This document shows positions 53,728 through 62,511 of a stretch of DNA of 64,000 bases, one piece after another. Position 1 is the stretch's first letter. Each line of letters opens with the position of its first letter. Under the pieces are notes generated by a model. That model had not been told where the DNA came from and made no database searches. It worked only from the letters and a program-made list of their open reading frames with translations. Made by a program: the position numbers and the translations under genes. Origin of the DNA: Qipengyuania marincola (GTDB lineage: Bacteria; Pseudomonadota; Alphaproteobacteria; Sphingomonadales; Sphingomonadaceae); NCBI RefSeq assembly GCF_029688625.1, contig NZ_JARULC010000002.1:620001-684000 (forward strand), written 5' to 3'.

Positions 53728-54180
53728 TCAGGCAATTACTGCCGCCCCCCGCAAAGCGGCCAGAATGGCGTTGATCGCCGACCGGGCCTGCGTGTCCACC
53801 ACCGACCCGCCGGATGGTTCGGATAGCGATTGCGGCCGGCTCCAATCGGACAGGTAAATCCGGATAGAAGCACTGGCGATCTCATAGGCGGCGAGGCCGA
53901 CCACCGGCTGCGCGAAGGTCCATTGCGCCCCGTCCCAGCCGGCGATGGCGCCGTCCATGTCGGCCCAGTCCCCGGAGGCACCGGGCGCGACGATCCAGCA
54001 TTCGCCCGGAACAGGAGCCGCAGGCGCCGAAGCGGCTTCGCCCTGCACCACCGGGTGCAGCAACATGTCGAGCAACGCGATGCTCTCGTTCACGAAGAGT
54101 TCCTTCTGTACCTGGCCCGGCACTAGGTAGGGCATTGCATGGCGCGGGCTTTTGGCATTGAATTCTATCGGCTGGGTCAT
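53728..54180 (-). CDS. DUF2793 domain protein of the GTA cluster
   Basis: 150 residues, no signal peptide. The N-terminus (IEFNAKSPRHAMPYLVPGQVQKELFVNESIALLDML) and the central PGECWIVAPGASGDWADMDGAIAGWDG match the DUF2793 domain associated with phage and GTA tail regions. It probably belongs to the tail fibre or baseplate but no activity is known. Last gene of the cluster; starts 15 nt after the stop of the host-specificity gene. Confidence 0.82.
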   Translation of the reverse strand: MTQPIEFNAKSPRHAMPYLVPGQVQKELFVNESIALLDMLLHPVVQGEAASAPAAPVPGECWIVAPGASGDWADMDGAIAGWDGAQWTFAQPVVGLAAYEIASASIRIYLSDWSRPQSLSEPSGGSVVDTQARSAINAILAALRGAAVIA

Positions 54181-54195
54181 GGTCGTTTCGTGTCC

Positions 54196-56385
54196 TTAGG
54201 TGGGCGGCAGCACGCCGAGGGAAAGCGCGGCTGACTTGGCGAAGCTGCCCTGCTGCCTGACCCAGATCGCCGCGCCGGAATGGCTGGCGCGCAGGGTGGC
54301 AACGGAAGCAGAATCGAGGCTGAAGCGGGATGAATTCGTGCGATACAAAGCATGGGGTGCGGCTGGTGGACCGAAACCGATCTCATAGGCCTCGGCTTGC
54401 TCGACCAGAGGCTGGTCTGCCGCATCCAGCCAAGCCCATCCGCCACGGGCCCGGCGCGTCCATCCGCATGCCATCGATCCATCGGCACCGAACGAGAGCC
54501 ATCCGTGGCACGGAAATGGCGGCCGCCGGCTCAGTCCGGGATTTTCGAGCGTCGCATAGACCGGCTCGGTGTCCGCCAGGCCGATGACGGCGAATTGACC
54601 GCCGTCGGTGTGCTGGACTTCGCTCTCGCGCAGAGCCACGAGTCGCTCGTCGAGCAGCGTGATGCTGGTCTGGGCCGGATGGGCGTGCACAGCGTGATCC
54701 TCCGTCCCGCCCCTGCCACGCAATAGTCCGCTCAAGACCCAGCGGCCCTCGCCAAGCGGTTCGGCTTGCGAAAACTGCACGATCTCGGAGCCCAGGAGCA
54801 AGCGATTTGCGCCGCGCGCGAGCATCTCCGGCGTTGCCGGATGCAGCGTGGCGGTGGCGGGTTCCAGCGCCACGCGAAGGCTGGCAGCGCGATCGAACCT
54901 GAAGGGAAGACCGGGCGGCAGGCTGTGGGTAAGAACGCCCGAGATCGCGCGCCGCCGCGGCGCGGCGGAAAGCTTTTCCAATGCGTCCCCCTGGCGGGCG
55001 TAGAGGCTCGCCCCTGCCCAGGCGCCGTCGGCCGCGCCGATCGCTGCATAGGCCCGCACGGTATCGGCAGGGCCATATCCGTCCCACGGCAATTCGAACA
55101 TGCGCAGGCTGCTTGGCTGTGGCGGCAGATCGCTCGGCCGCCAGCCCAGCCCTGGATCGGACGGCCTCGTCGTCGGGCGCAAATCCAAAGCGCGCAGCAA
55201 TTGCAGCTCGATGCCGGCCTCGCGCCACTCCCACGAGGCAATGCGCCATTCGCCGGGATATCCGGGCGCGCTGACGATCGTTCCCGGTTGCAGGGCGGGA
55301 TCAAGCTCGGCCATCCGCCACGACAGCGTTTCCTGCGCGATCGCCTCGCGCGTCGATATCTCGCGCAAGAGACCGTTGGCTGATCCGGCCGAAAGGACGC
55401 CTGGAAACTCGACCTGTTCGTGGCGGCCCGCGGCGTGCTGGCCTTCGACCCGCTGAAGCCCCGGCTGATAGTCGCGCGCCGGATCGTAGTACCGCAAGGC
55501 CGACACGACACTCGCGGGCGAGGCCTTCCGGGTCGTTGAAACACCATCGTCGCGGCCGAAGTCGCCCTCGTTCCAGCGCGCGGCAGGCGGCAGGGACCGC
55601 GCATTGCCGTTTGGTTTCGCGGCGGGGGCAACAGTGATCCTGCTTCCCGAGAGGAGGGGAGTCAGAGGGTTTAGGCGGTCGACCAGTGAAAGCACCTGCG
55701 CGGGGGTCCCGCCATCGTGCACATATCCTTCCAGGACATCCACCGGTGCCGACCCCCGGGCTCCGGCGACGTCTTCGATGAGGCCCGACACCAGGTGCGA
55801 TCCGGAGCCGGCAAAAACCTCGAAGCTCAGGGCCGGGATGCGATTGCCGAAATCGCCCAGTTGCAAATTCTCGAAAACGACATAGGCGCAGCCGCGATGG
55901 GCCGGGCATCTCTGCTCGAGCGCAGCCGCAATCAGGGGATCGGGCTCCTGATCGGCGTGGCCGGTATGGACACGCAGAACGCCGGCCGTTTTCATGTCGC
56001 CGGCGGCGCCGCGCAACAGGTTGCCATCCGCCCAGATGCGCCCGATCCGGTCGATCGGTCGGCTCGAAACGGCAACGGCGAAAGACACGCTGTAGCTATA
56101 TCGCGTTGCATCGGGACTGCCCTTGCCACCGCCCGATGTCTCCTCGGTTTCGACCAGGTCAGTCGCCCAGATGATTGTCCCGGGCGTGCGCACCGTGCCG
56201 AACTGGCGCGCGATCGGTTGGCCATAGCTCGAGGTCGAGATCGCGAGATCCTTCAGTCGCGGGCCGTCGGATCTGGGCTGACCGAAGATCGCGCCGTCGA
56301 TCTGGCGTCCGATCAAGGCGCCCACGGCACCCCCGAGCGGCCCTCCGACAAGCGTGCCGAGGCCGCCGATTACCAGCGTTGCCAT
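54196..56385 (-). CDS. GTA host-specificity/baseplate protein (gp15-like, short form)
   Basis: 729 residues from ATG 56385, one nt after the NlpC/P60 stop. Begins with a Gly-rich hydrophobic segment (MATLVIGGLGTLVGGPLGGAVGALIG), followed by a baseplate hub-like domain (PIARQFGTVRTPGTIIWATDL ... FEVFAGSG) and a C-terminal beta-rich region with LSGLLRGRGGTEDHAVHAHP. The Rhodobacter homolog is about 1300 residues with a TIM-barrel insert; here that central region is absent. Expected to contact the recipient cell and form the tail tip. Confidence 0.82.
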   Translation of the reverse strand: MATLVIGGLGTLVGGPLGGAVGALIGRQIDGAIFGQPRSDGPRLKDLAISTSSYGQPIARQFGTVRTPGTIIWATDLVETEETSGGGKGSPDATRYSYSVSFAVAVSSRPIDRIGRIWADGNLLRGAAGDMKTAGVLRVHTGHADQEPDPLIAAALEQRCPAHRGCAYVVFENLQLGDFGNRIPALSFEVFAGSGSHLVSGLIEDVAGARGSAPVDVLEGYVHDGGTPAQVLSLVDRLNPLTPLLSGSRITVAPAAKPNGNARSLPPAARWNEGDFGRDDGVSTTRKASPASVVSALRYYDPARDYQPGLQRVEGQHAAGRHEQVEFPGVLSAGSANGLLREISTREAIAQETLSWRMAELDPALQPGTIVSAPGYPGEWRIASWEWREAGIELQLLRALDLRPTTRPSDPGLGWRPSDLPPQPSSLRMFELPWDGYGPADTVRAYAAIGAADGAWAGASLYARQGDALEKLSAAPRRRAISGVLTHSLPPGLPFRFDRAASLRVALEPATATLHPATPEMLARGANRLLLGSEIVQFSQAEPLGEGRWVLSGLLRGRGGTEDHAVHAHPAQTSITLLDERLVALRESEVQHTDGGQFAVIGLADTEPVYATLENPGLSRRPPFPCHGWLSFGADGSMACGWTRRARGGWAWLDAADQPLVEQAEAYEIGFGPPAAPHALYRTNSSRFSLDSASVATLRASHSGAAIWVRQQGSFAKSAALSLGVLPPT

Positions 56386-56386
56386 A

Positions 56387-56821
56387 TCAGTTTCCCGAAT
56401 TGGGGGCGCACAGGCGCCAGTGATGAAGGATCGGCCATGCGATCTTTCCGGAATGAAGTGCGACACGGCGCAGGCCCGCATGGGCGTGGACGAAGTGCCG
56501 GGCGGACAGGGCGATCATCAGATGCGCCTGTGCCGGACCGGGGCGGACCAGCAGCAGGTCCCCCCGGCAGGGCGGGGCCGCCGGATGATCTGCGACAGTC
56601 TCAAACCCGTTATCGGCGGCCAGGGCGAGGTGGCCTGCAATACTCGCATTGCGCAGGCGATAGCTGTGCGGAGCCGACGGCCTGCGGCCGATATGCTCCA
56701 GCGCGCCTGCCACAAGGCCGACGCAGTCCACCCCATGTTCGCGTGAACGCCCGTGCAGGACGAAGGGCGTCCCGATGAAATCTTCGGCCGCCTTGGCGAA
56801 AGCGGCGGCATCCGCGTTCAT
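56387..56821 (-). CDS. GTA NlpC/P60 cell-wall peptidase (gp14-like)
   Basis: 144 residues. The catalytic Cys sits in HGVDCVGLVAG and the His in QAHLMIALS, with a later His (FVHAHAG) as possible third residue: the papain-like NlpC/P60 arrangement. It should cut the recipient peptidoglycan during DNA delivery. Overlaps the DUF2163 gene by 4 nt. Confidence 0.88.
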   Translation of the reverse strand: MNADAAAFAKAAEDFIGTPFVLHGRSREHGVDCVGLVAGALEHIGRRPSAPHSYRLRNASIAGHLALAADNGFETVADHPAAPPCRGDLLLVRPGPAQAHLMIALSARHFVHAHAGLRRVALHSGKIAWPILHHWRLCAPNSGN

Positions 56822-57633
56822 CGCGGAATCGGATATTGTGCGAGCAGATCATTGCCCGGCAGGAAGGGTTCTCCGCGAAAATTATGGGCATTATCGAAGC
56901 GGTCCGCGCAACTGGCGATCGTCCTGTCGCAGCCTTCCCGGATGCGGACCTGCACACCGACCATGAGGCTGTCTTCGATCGGACTGTCCACCGTGACGCT
57001 GGTCGAGTCCGCATCGAGGATCCGCATTGTCATGCCGGTGCGCGCACCGCCCATCAGGCGCAACTCGCCCAAGGCGTAGTCCTCGTGACTGGCGAGATCG
57101 AGCGTCAGCCGGTTGCGTGCCCGATCGACCGCGACGATCCGCGACACGCGCTCGAAAGCGGCCGGAGCAAGCGCGCACCCCGGCCCGCAGAAACGCGCCC
57201 TGCAGGTCGGGCTGGAGACCGGCACGATATCGACTGCCAGGTCGGCCTTCGCCGAGTGCAACTGGGCGCTGAAACTTCCGCCTTCCTGCGCGATGGCCCC
57301 GATCGAGCCGCCGTAAAGCATCGCCCGTTCGAAGGTCTCCCAGTCGACGATGCCGCTGACGACGCGCGCGCCATCGAACAGGCCGGCGGACAGATCCGCC
57401 GCGCGGATGCTGTCGTGCGTCAGGGCGCCTTCGACCTCGCTTTCGTCATCCTCGAAGCCGATCGTGCGGCGGATGGCGCTTGGCAGCATGCCCGGCGCGG
57501 CTCGGTGGAGCAGGCCGTCGAACCACAGGTCGCGATCATGCGTGGTGAAACCGAGAGCAACGCCATCCCTGCGAAAGACCCGCCACCAGGCGGCCGCGGT
57601 ATCGAGCTCGCCGGCAAAGAATACCCTGCTCAT
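56818..57633 (-). CDS. GTA baseplate hub protein with DUF2163 (gp13-like)
   Basis: 271 residues. N-terminal DUF2163 (FRRDGVALGFTTHDRDLWFDGL) and a C-terminal domain with CRARFCGPGCALAP, whose Cys cluster in homologs binds an iron-sulfur cluster at the baseplate hub. The 4-nt overlaps on both ends (57630-57633 and 56818-56821) show coupling to its neighbours. Probably at the centre of the tail tip. Confidence 0.87.
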   Translation of the reverse strand: MSRVFFAGELDTAAAWWRVFRRDGVALGFTTHDRDLWFDGLLHRAAPGMLPSAIRRTIGFEDDESEVEGALTHDSIRAADLSAGLFDGARVVSGIVDWETFERAMLYGGSIGAIAQEGGSFSAQLHSAKADLAVDIVPVSSPTCRARFCGPGCALAPAAFERVSRIVAVDRARNRLTLDLASHEDYALGELRLMGGARTGMTMRILDADSTSVTVDSPIEDSLMVGVQVRIREGCDRTIASCADRFDNAHNFRGEPFLPGNDLLAQYPIPR

Positions 57634-59942
57634 GCGTCCTCACGCAGTTCGACGAGCGGGACGGAGGGCGCTTCGCCCGCCGCGAAAGACGTGCCGCTGA
57701 CGTCCAGCCGGTCTTCGGCAAAGCGGACCGGCACGTCGAACTCGAACCCGGCCCGTATGTCCGCGCCTGCGGCAGGCGCGACGTCGAACCGGATCCAGCC
57801 CTTGCCTTCGTAGGTGAAGCCAGCCGTTTCGATGCCGTCGACGCTGATCCGGATCGTCTCGCTTCGCGGGCGGGTTATCGTGCGCCGCTGTTCGCCGTAA
57901 TACTTCGCGAGCTGGAAGCGCGTAGTCCCGCCGTCGCCGGTGCCGAGGGGCTGGTCACCGGGGCCCGGCGCATCGATCATGGCATGGGAGCTGAAATCGT
58001 AGGGATCGCGGAAGCGGAAGCCGCGCGCCGGGCCGTGGCGCGCCCTGAAAAAGGCGAGCAGCGTCCCGAGCTCGCGTTCGGACCGGATTCCGGGGCCTAC
58101 GTCGTAGCGCAGGCGGGCATCGGACCACAGCGCGTTACGCCGTTCGTGCCCCGACGCGGTGACCGCGACCGAGGTCGAGAACTCGGGACTGACCGCAGCA
58201 TCGCGGCCCAGCGCGAGCGGATAGGAAACATCGTCGAAAGCTTGCACATCGTCCTCCAGATAGGGCAGGCGGGTGTATCCATCGCGCGCGACCTGCGGCA
58301 GCGCCCAGACGTATCGCTGCGAAATTCCCCGCTGCCGCGCTTCGTCGAGCGCGCCGTCGATCAGCGGCCAGAACCGGTCTGCATCTTCAGGCAACAGGAC
58401 GAAGCCCGACATGTAGTCGGTCGCCTCCACCGGGTAGCCAAGATGCTTTTCGACGAAGTCGTAGGCGTTGCGTCGGGCGCCCTCCGCGCCATGCGTCAAC
58501 CAGTCATAGTCCTCGATCTGGAGGCGGTCGAAGGCGGGCCAGGCCCAGCCCACGGGCATGTTCGCCCGCCAGGCATCGGGGCTGCGGGTATCAAGAACGG
58601 TAGGCGTGAAGGTCAACAGCAGGATCTCGACCGGACCGTTCGCCACGCTGCGCACATGTGCAGCCAGGTCGGCAGTGGCAGCCGACAGGATCGCTCCGGC
58701 CTGGTCGAGGAGGGCCTTCTGCTCGTCATCGAGGGGCCCCCAGAGAGTGTCGATGACGACCGGATTCCCGCCCAGTGCCGCCTTCGTCGTATTGTCGTAA
58801 AAGCACGGCGCGCCGGTTTCGGGGATAGTCCACCACCAGGGTTCGCCGATCTGGAACAGCGCGCGGCCGCCAGCCGCTTCGAGCAGGCTGATGAAGTGGG
58901 CCGCAGCCCCCTTCAAAAATTCCACCGCGCCGCTGTGTGCCGGCGAAAGCAGGGCGGACGGCGGATCCCAGCCGGTGAGTGCATGCGTGCCGTCATGCGC
59001 CCGTTGGCGCCACCAGTTGGGGCAATGCTGGGCCAGGATTTCGAACGACAGCGAGACGATCGGGGCAAGCGCTGCCTCGACCGCGCCAGTGAAATAGGCT
59101 TCGTGCCAACGCCTGGCCGGACCGCACAATTCACCCGAGGGTTCGACATAATGGCTTCCGTTGGCATGTCGGAAGAGTCGGAAGAAATGACTCATCCCGA
59201 CGTAGTGGATCACCCGCCCGCGATAGCCGAGGCCGATGATCGAGCGCACAAGGCGCGCCGGCGTCTGGTTGAAGCTGTCATCGTACGCGGTTGCTATTCC
59301 TTCACCATGTGGTGGCAGGAGTACATCGCCGATTTCCAGCATCGCCCGCTCGCCCTGGCAGTCGATCTCGGTCATCTCGGCCCAGGCGTCCACGCGGGAG
59401 CCCAATAGGGCGGTCGAGCCTTCGACATACCCTTCGGGCACCAGGCTGATGAACATGCGGTCTATATCGGCGACATGCACGGCTTCTCCGGGCAGAGCGT
59501 ACCCCGACTCGAGGCCCGAAAATCGCAATTCGATGCGGGCGTCGGTCGGGCTCCCGCTGGCATAGTTCCATAGCCGCACATACCAGCTGCGCGGATTGCC
59601 GGCGGCATCGCGGCCCTCGATGGTGAGCGTTGGCCCGTGGGGCACGTCGAGCGGCAGGATGCCTGCGCTGCGCCAGCGGAACCGCAACACGCAATGCGAA
59701 TAGTCGCGCCGGGTCTCATAGGCGAGGAGGGGATGGTCGAGCGTGTCCTCGCTCTCCCAGATCAGGCCGGCCAGTTCCCCCTTGTGGTGGAACTCGCAGT
59801 CCACGCGCATGGCGTCATGTTCGGTGCTGACCACGCTGGCCATCATCGGACGCGGGAAATTGACGGTCCAGAACCGCGGGTCGAAGCGCTTGATCCAGTC
59901 GCTATGCTGACCCTCGCGCTCACGGGCGAGCCAGAATGGCAT
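57630..59942 (-). CDS. DUF2460 distal tail protein with large N-terminal extension (gp12-like fusion)
   Basis: 770 residues from ATG 59942, with AGGAG 8 nt upstream. Residues from about 572 to 770 form the DUF2460 domain (ALWSDARLRYDVGPG, FRARHGPARGFRFRDPYDF, and YEGKGWIRFDV). The typical GTA gp12 has only this domain at about 210 residues. The additional 570 residues have a beta-sandwich-like start (FDPRFWTVNFPRPM ... LWNYASGSPTDARIELRF) and a region that may be a TIM barrel (LLLTFTPTVLDTR, LQIEDYDWLTHGAEG, YMSGFVLLPEDA, ISQRYVWALPQV). Its position between tape measure and DUF2163 genes is normal. Confidence 0.85.
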   Translation of the reverse strand: MPFWLAREREGQHSDWIKRFDPRFWTVNFPRPMMASVVSTEHDAMRVDCEFHHKGELAGLIWESEDTLDHPLLAYETRRDYSHCVLRFRWRSAGILPLDVPHGPTLTIEGRDAAGNPRSWYVRLWNYASGSPTDARIELRFSGLESGYALPGEAVHVADIDRMFISLVPEGYVEGSTALLGSRVDAWAEMTEIDCQGERAMLEIGDVLLPPHGEGIATAYDDSFNQTPARLVRSIIGLGYRGRVIHYVGMSHFFRLFRHANGSHYVEPSGELCGPARRWHEAYFTGAVEAALAPIVSLSFEILAQHCPNWWRQRAHDGTHALTGWDPPSALLSPAHSGAVEFLKGAAAHFISLLEAAGGRALFQIGEPWWWTIPETGAPCFYDNTTKAALGGNPVVIDTLWGPLDDEQKALLDQAGAILSAATADLAAHVRSVANGPVEILLLTFTPTVLDTRSPDAWRANMPVGWAWPAFDRLQIEDYDWLTHGAEGARRNAYDFVEKHLGYPVEATDYMSGFVLLPEDADRFWPLIDGALDEARQRGISQRYVWALPQVARDGYTRLPYLEDDVQAFDDVSYPLALGRDAAVSPEFSTSVAVTASGHERRNALWSDARLRYDVGPGIRSERELGTLLAFFRARHGPARGFRFRDPYDFSSHAMIDAPGPGDQPLGTGDGGTTRFQLAKYYGEQRRTITRPRSETIRISVDGIETAGFTYEGKGWIRFDVAPAAGADIRAGFEFDVPVRFAEDRLDVSGTSFAAGEAPSVPLVELREDA

Positions 59943-59952
59943 AGGTATTCTC

Positions 59953-60528
59953 CTAAAACGAGAGCGCCCGGCGAACCGCCGCGGCGACCTGGCGCGAGCT
60001 GCGTTGCATGGCGACCGGTGCGCTGGTGCCGCGGGGGGCCGAGAGGTTGATTGCGACGCGCACGTCCCGGGCTGATCCCCCACCGGCATTGGCTTCGACG
60101 CGGCCTGCGCTGGTGGGGACGAACAGCTCCGGCCCACGTTCGCCGACCAGATAGGGCTTGTCCGGCCCGACGAGGCCCCCGGTCGCGCGGCCGGGCAGGC
60201 CGAACAGCGCGCCCAAGGCACCGGAAAGCAGACCGCCGACCCCGCCCGGCTGGCTTCCCGCGCCGCCGAACAGCCGGTCGAGGCCCAGCTGCAGCGCCTG
60301 GCCCGCGATCTGGTCGAGCGCGGCCGACGCCGTACGCTTGAGATCCTCGAAGCCGAGCGAGCCCTTGCGGACCGCACTCAGCAGGCCGCGCTCGAGCACG
60401 TTGCCGGCTTTTTCGAAGCCGTCCATCAGCGTCCCCTCGAAGCTTCCGCGCATCGTCCGCATGTCGGCGGCAAACGCCTGAGTATCGGCGCGCACCGAGA
60501 CGATCAGCTCGTCGATCTCGTCATCCAT
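59953..60528 (-). CDS. GTA tail tape-measure protein (gp11-like)
   Basis: 191 residues, short for a tape measure but usual for GTAs with a short tail. Helical N-terminus (VSVRADTQAFAADMRTMRGSFEG), hydrophobic Gly-rich middle (GGVGGLLSGALGALFGLPGR), and the C-terminal phage motif ATGGLVGPDKPYLVGERGPELFVP. Overlaps the chaperone gene by 8 nt. Confidence 0.85.
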   Translation of the reverse strand: MDDEIDELIVSVRADTQAFAADMRTMRGSFEGTLMDGFEKAGNVLERGLLSAVRKGSLGFEDLKRTASAALDQIAGQALQLGLDRLFGGAGSQPGGVGGLLSGALGALFGLPGRATGGLVGPDKPYLVGERGPELFVPTSAGRVEANAGGGSARDVRVAINLSAPRGTSAPVAMQRSSRQVAAAVRRALSF

Positions 60529-60715
60529 TCTCGTCCCTTTCGATCATCCGCGCGATCAGGTCGCGCGTGGGCGGGGTCCCATCCGCACGCGGCGGTGCGA
60601 GGCTGGCGAGCAGCTCCGCCGGCGTGGCGTTCCAGAAGGTGTCGGGCGTCCAGTGCAGCGTCGTCGCGGCGAGGCCTGCACAGCGCAGCGCCATCTCCGC
60701 GAAGCGCTCGCTCAT
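60521..60715 (-). CDS. GTA tail assembly chaperone (gp10.1-like)
   Basis: 64 residues. The WTPDTFWNATPAELLASL pattern is the hallmark of the phage tail-assembly chaperone in the GTA (rcc01693-type). Encoded between gp10 and the tape measure, as expected. It overlaps gp10 by 4 nt and the tape-measure gene by 8 nt; short genes like this are easily missed. Confidence 0.82.
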   Translation of the reverse strand: MSERFAEMALRCAGLAATTLHWTPDTFWNATPAELLASLAPPRADGTPPTRDLIARMIERDENG

Positions 60716-61017
60716 TGCGCGCCCTTGAGTATCTCGCCGAGCAGGATGCGCAGCGGTTTCGCGCTGGCGGCGAGGCCCTGCGCCATGACTGCCTCGCCGA
60801 CCCGTTCGCGCGACAGGGCTTGTCGATCGGCCAGGCAGTGCCAGAACAGCGCGACGATCTCGGAGAGCCGCAATTGCCCTTCGCACGCCCGCTCGACGAG
60901 CGCGAACAGCGGTCCGAGTTCCTCCTCCGCACGGACCAGCGCATCGAAACTCGGGCGCAGAAGGTAATTCGCACCGCCCACTACCAGGGTCGCCTCGCCG
61001 CGACGTTCGTTGCTCAT
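60712..61017 (-). CDS. GTA gp10 family protein
   Basis: 101 residues with the gp10 family pattern GGANYLLRPSFDALVRAEEELGPL and LREILLGEILKG-type end. It is a small tail component that likely works with the chaperone in tail tube assembly. 4-nt overlaps join it to the major tail gene before it and the chaperone gene after it. Confidence 0.85.
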   Translation of the reverse strand: MSNERRGEATLVVGGANYLLRPSFDALVRAEEELGPLFALVERACEGQLRLSEIVALFWHCLADRQALSRERVGEAVMAQGLAASAKPLRILLGEILKGAQ

Positions 61018-61421
61018 ACCGGCAGCACCTGGCCCGAGCTTTCCAGCTGGACCGAATAGGTGCGCTCGCCATTGAAATCGCCCGCGTAGTCGAGCCGCTG
61101 GACGAGGAACTGGCCGCGCATCTTCGCGCCGTCCTCGAACGACAGCTCATAGGCATCGAGCGTCCCGGCGAGGGCATTGCCGCGCACCCGGTCCTCGGCA
61201 TCGGAACCGAGAAAAATCCCGCTCGCCGAAACCGAGACCGAGCGCGTGCCTGCACCCGACAGCAGCTCGCGCCAGCCGCCCGATTCCTTGGTCGTCACGA
61301 CGACGGTATCGCCGTTGATCGACATCTGCGTGGTGCGCAGGCCGGCGACGGTTTCGTAGGTTTGCGGCGATCCGCCGTCCCCGATCTTGAGGAGGAAGGC
61401 GGCGCCTTTCTGGGCTGTCAT
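61014..61421 (-). CDS. GTA major tail protein (gp9-like, TP901-1 family)
   Basis: 135 residues, beta-rich (TVVVTTKESGGWRELL and SVSVSASGIFLGSDAEDR) with the closing SVQLESSGQVLPV. Forms the tube of the tail. AAGG-type ribosome signals are weak; the start is 6 nt from the previous stop. Confidence 0.88.
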   Translation of the reverse strand: MTAQKGAAFLLKIGDGGSPQTYETVAGLRTTQMSINGDTVVVTTKESGGWRELLSGAGTRSVSVSASGIFLGSDAEDRVRGNALAGTLDAYELSFEDGAKMRGQFLVQRLDYAGDFNGERTYSVQLESSGQVLPV

Positions 61422-61427
61422 GGCGAA

Positions 61428-61835
61428 TTACTCCGTTGCGAAAATGAGAAAGCGATATTCGAGCAGCACCGCCCGGGCGCTGCGAGCGCGGCGCTCGACA
61501 CGGCTGCGCAGGAATTGCGTCGCCGCCACGCGAAAGCCCGGCTGATTGGGGCCAAGCGTGGCGATGCGATGTTCGATTTGCGCCACGATGGCGGCCGTCG
61601 CGGCTGGATCGTCGCTGCGGTCGACCAATTCGAAGGCGATGCGGACCTCGCGGCCCGCGCCGGTCTTGTGGCTGCGATCCGCCGCTGCCGAGGCGACGAT
61701 GGCGAGCGAGGGTGGGCTGGCGGCCACCGGGCCTTCCTCCTCGACCGCATTCAGCAGGCCTGCGAGCGTGCTGTCCGCGCGCAACCAGTCGACCAGTGCG
61801 CGGCGCAGGGCGCTTTCCATCATGAGGATGCTCAT
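61428..61835 (-). CDS. GTA tail completion protein with DUF3168 (gp8-like)
   Basis: 135 residues from ATG 61835. The N-terminal helix MESALRRALVDWLRADSTLAGLLN and a central beta region (AGREVRIAFELVDRSDD) match DUF3168, which joins head and tail. Overlaps the small ORF upstream by 4 nt (ATGA). Confidence 0.86.
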   Translation of the reverse strand: MSILMMESALRRALVDWLRADSTLAGLLNAVEEEGPVAASPPSLAIVASAAADRSHKTGAGREVRIAFELVDRSDDPAATAAIVAQIEHRIATLGPNQPGFRVAATQFLRSRVERRARSARAVLLEYRFLIFATE

Positions 61836-61978
61836 TCGGGCCTCCGGGTGAAGTCGGGCCACAGCAGGCGTGGTTGGCGCCAGCGGGCGGGATCGGCGCG
61901 GCGATGCAGTTCGGCGCGGGCTTGCGCGATATGGGCGGCGCGTCGGGTCAGGGTTCGGGCGATGTCGGAGAACGTCAC
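61832..61978 (-). CDS. small ORF in the GTA gp7 position
   Basis: 48 codons from GTG 61978, which overlaps the gp6 stop by 4 nt (GTGA) in the same style as its neighbours; ATG 61996 would give 54 codons with a 22-nt overlap. The product is basic and helical (DIARTLTRRAAHIAQARAELHRRADPARW). It occupies the slot of the roughly 110-residue head-tail adaptor gp7 of Rhodobacter, but no homology to it is evident. Overlap pattern and position argue for a real gene. Confidence 0.55.
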   Translation of the reverse strand: MTFSDIARTLTRRAAHIAQARAELHRRADPARWRQPRLLWPDFTRRPE

Positions 61979-62511
61979 AGCCGCAACCTGCGCCATGGCC
62001 GCCAAAGGGCGGCGACCGCGCTGGGGATAGCGCTGTCGCCGCCCTGGTCGCGCTCGCGATAGGCGTGGGCGGCGAAGCGGACGATGCCGTGGCGCAGGCC
62101 GGAATCGAGCGATGCCCAGTCGTTTGCCAGTCCGACATCGTAGGAGATGCGAAGATGCGGTTCCGGGATTGCGGCGTTCAGCCTGACGCGCGCGCCATCG
62201 CCTGTGCGTTCGCAGGTGTACTCCCCCGGATCGAGCAGCCGCGACAGGCCGGTGTGCGCGATGGCCTCGACCGTGCCTACGTTGATGAAGGGGCGGGCGT
62301 TCAGGACCTGCCATTCGCACGAGGCATCGAGGCGTTCGCGGACACCGGTCTTGAGGGGGAACAGGCCGGTGAAGCTCTCGCACATCGCAGTGGCACTGGC
62401 GATCAGGCCTGCCAGCACCGCGTCGTCGCGTGTGCCGCTGATGGCGAGCCAGGTCTTGAGTTCGGCAAGCGGGAGTTCGGTGAACCCGGCCTGCGTCACG
62501 ATTTGGCGCAT
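61975..62511 (-). CDS. GTA head-tail connector (gp6-like)
   Basis: 178 residues. The N-terminal pattern LPLAELKTWLAISGTRDDAVLAGLIASATAMCE is the helical bundle of the phage gp6-like connector family, and DPGEYTCER and ISYDVGLANDWASLDSGLRHGIVRFAAHAY are the family middle and end. It forms the ring below the portal. AAGGAC lies about 9 nt before the ATG at 62511. Confidence 0.87.
   Translation of the reverse strand: MRQIVTQAGFTELPLAELKTWLAISGTRDDAVLAGLIASATAMCESFTGLFPLKTGVRERLDASCEWQVLNARPFINVGTVEAIAHTGLSRLLDPGEYTCERTGDGARVRLNAAIPEPHLRISYDVGLANDWASLDSGLRHGIVRFAAHAYRERDQGGDSAIPSAVAALWRPWRRLRL

Noticed and set aside
59943..60377. Longer reading of the DUF2460 gene extending upstream to 60377
   Set aside because: It would run through the tape-measure gene on the same strand; the ATG at 59942 has AGGAG 8 nt upstream.
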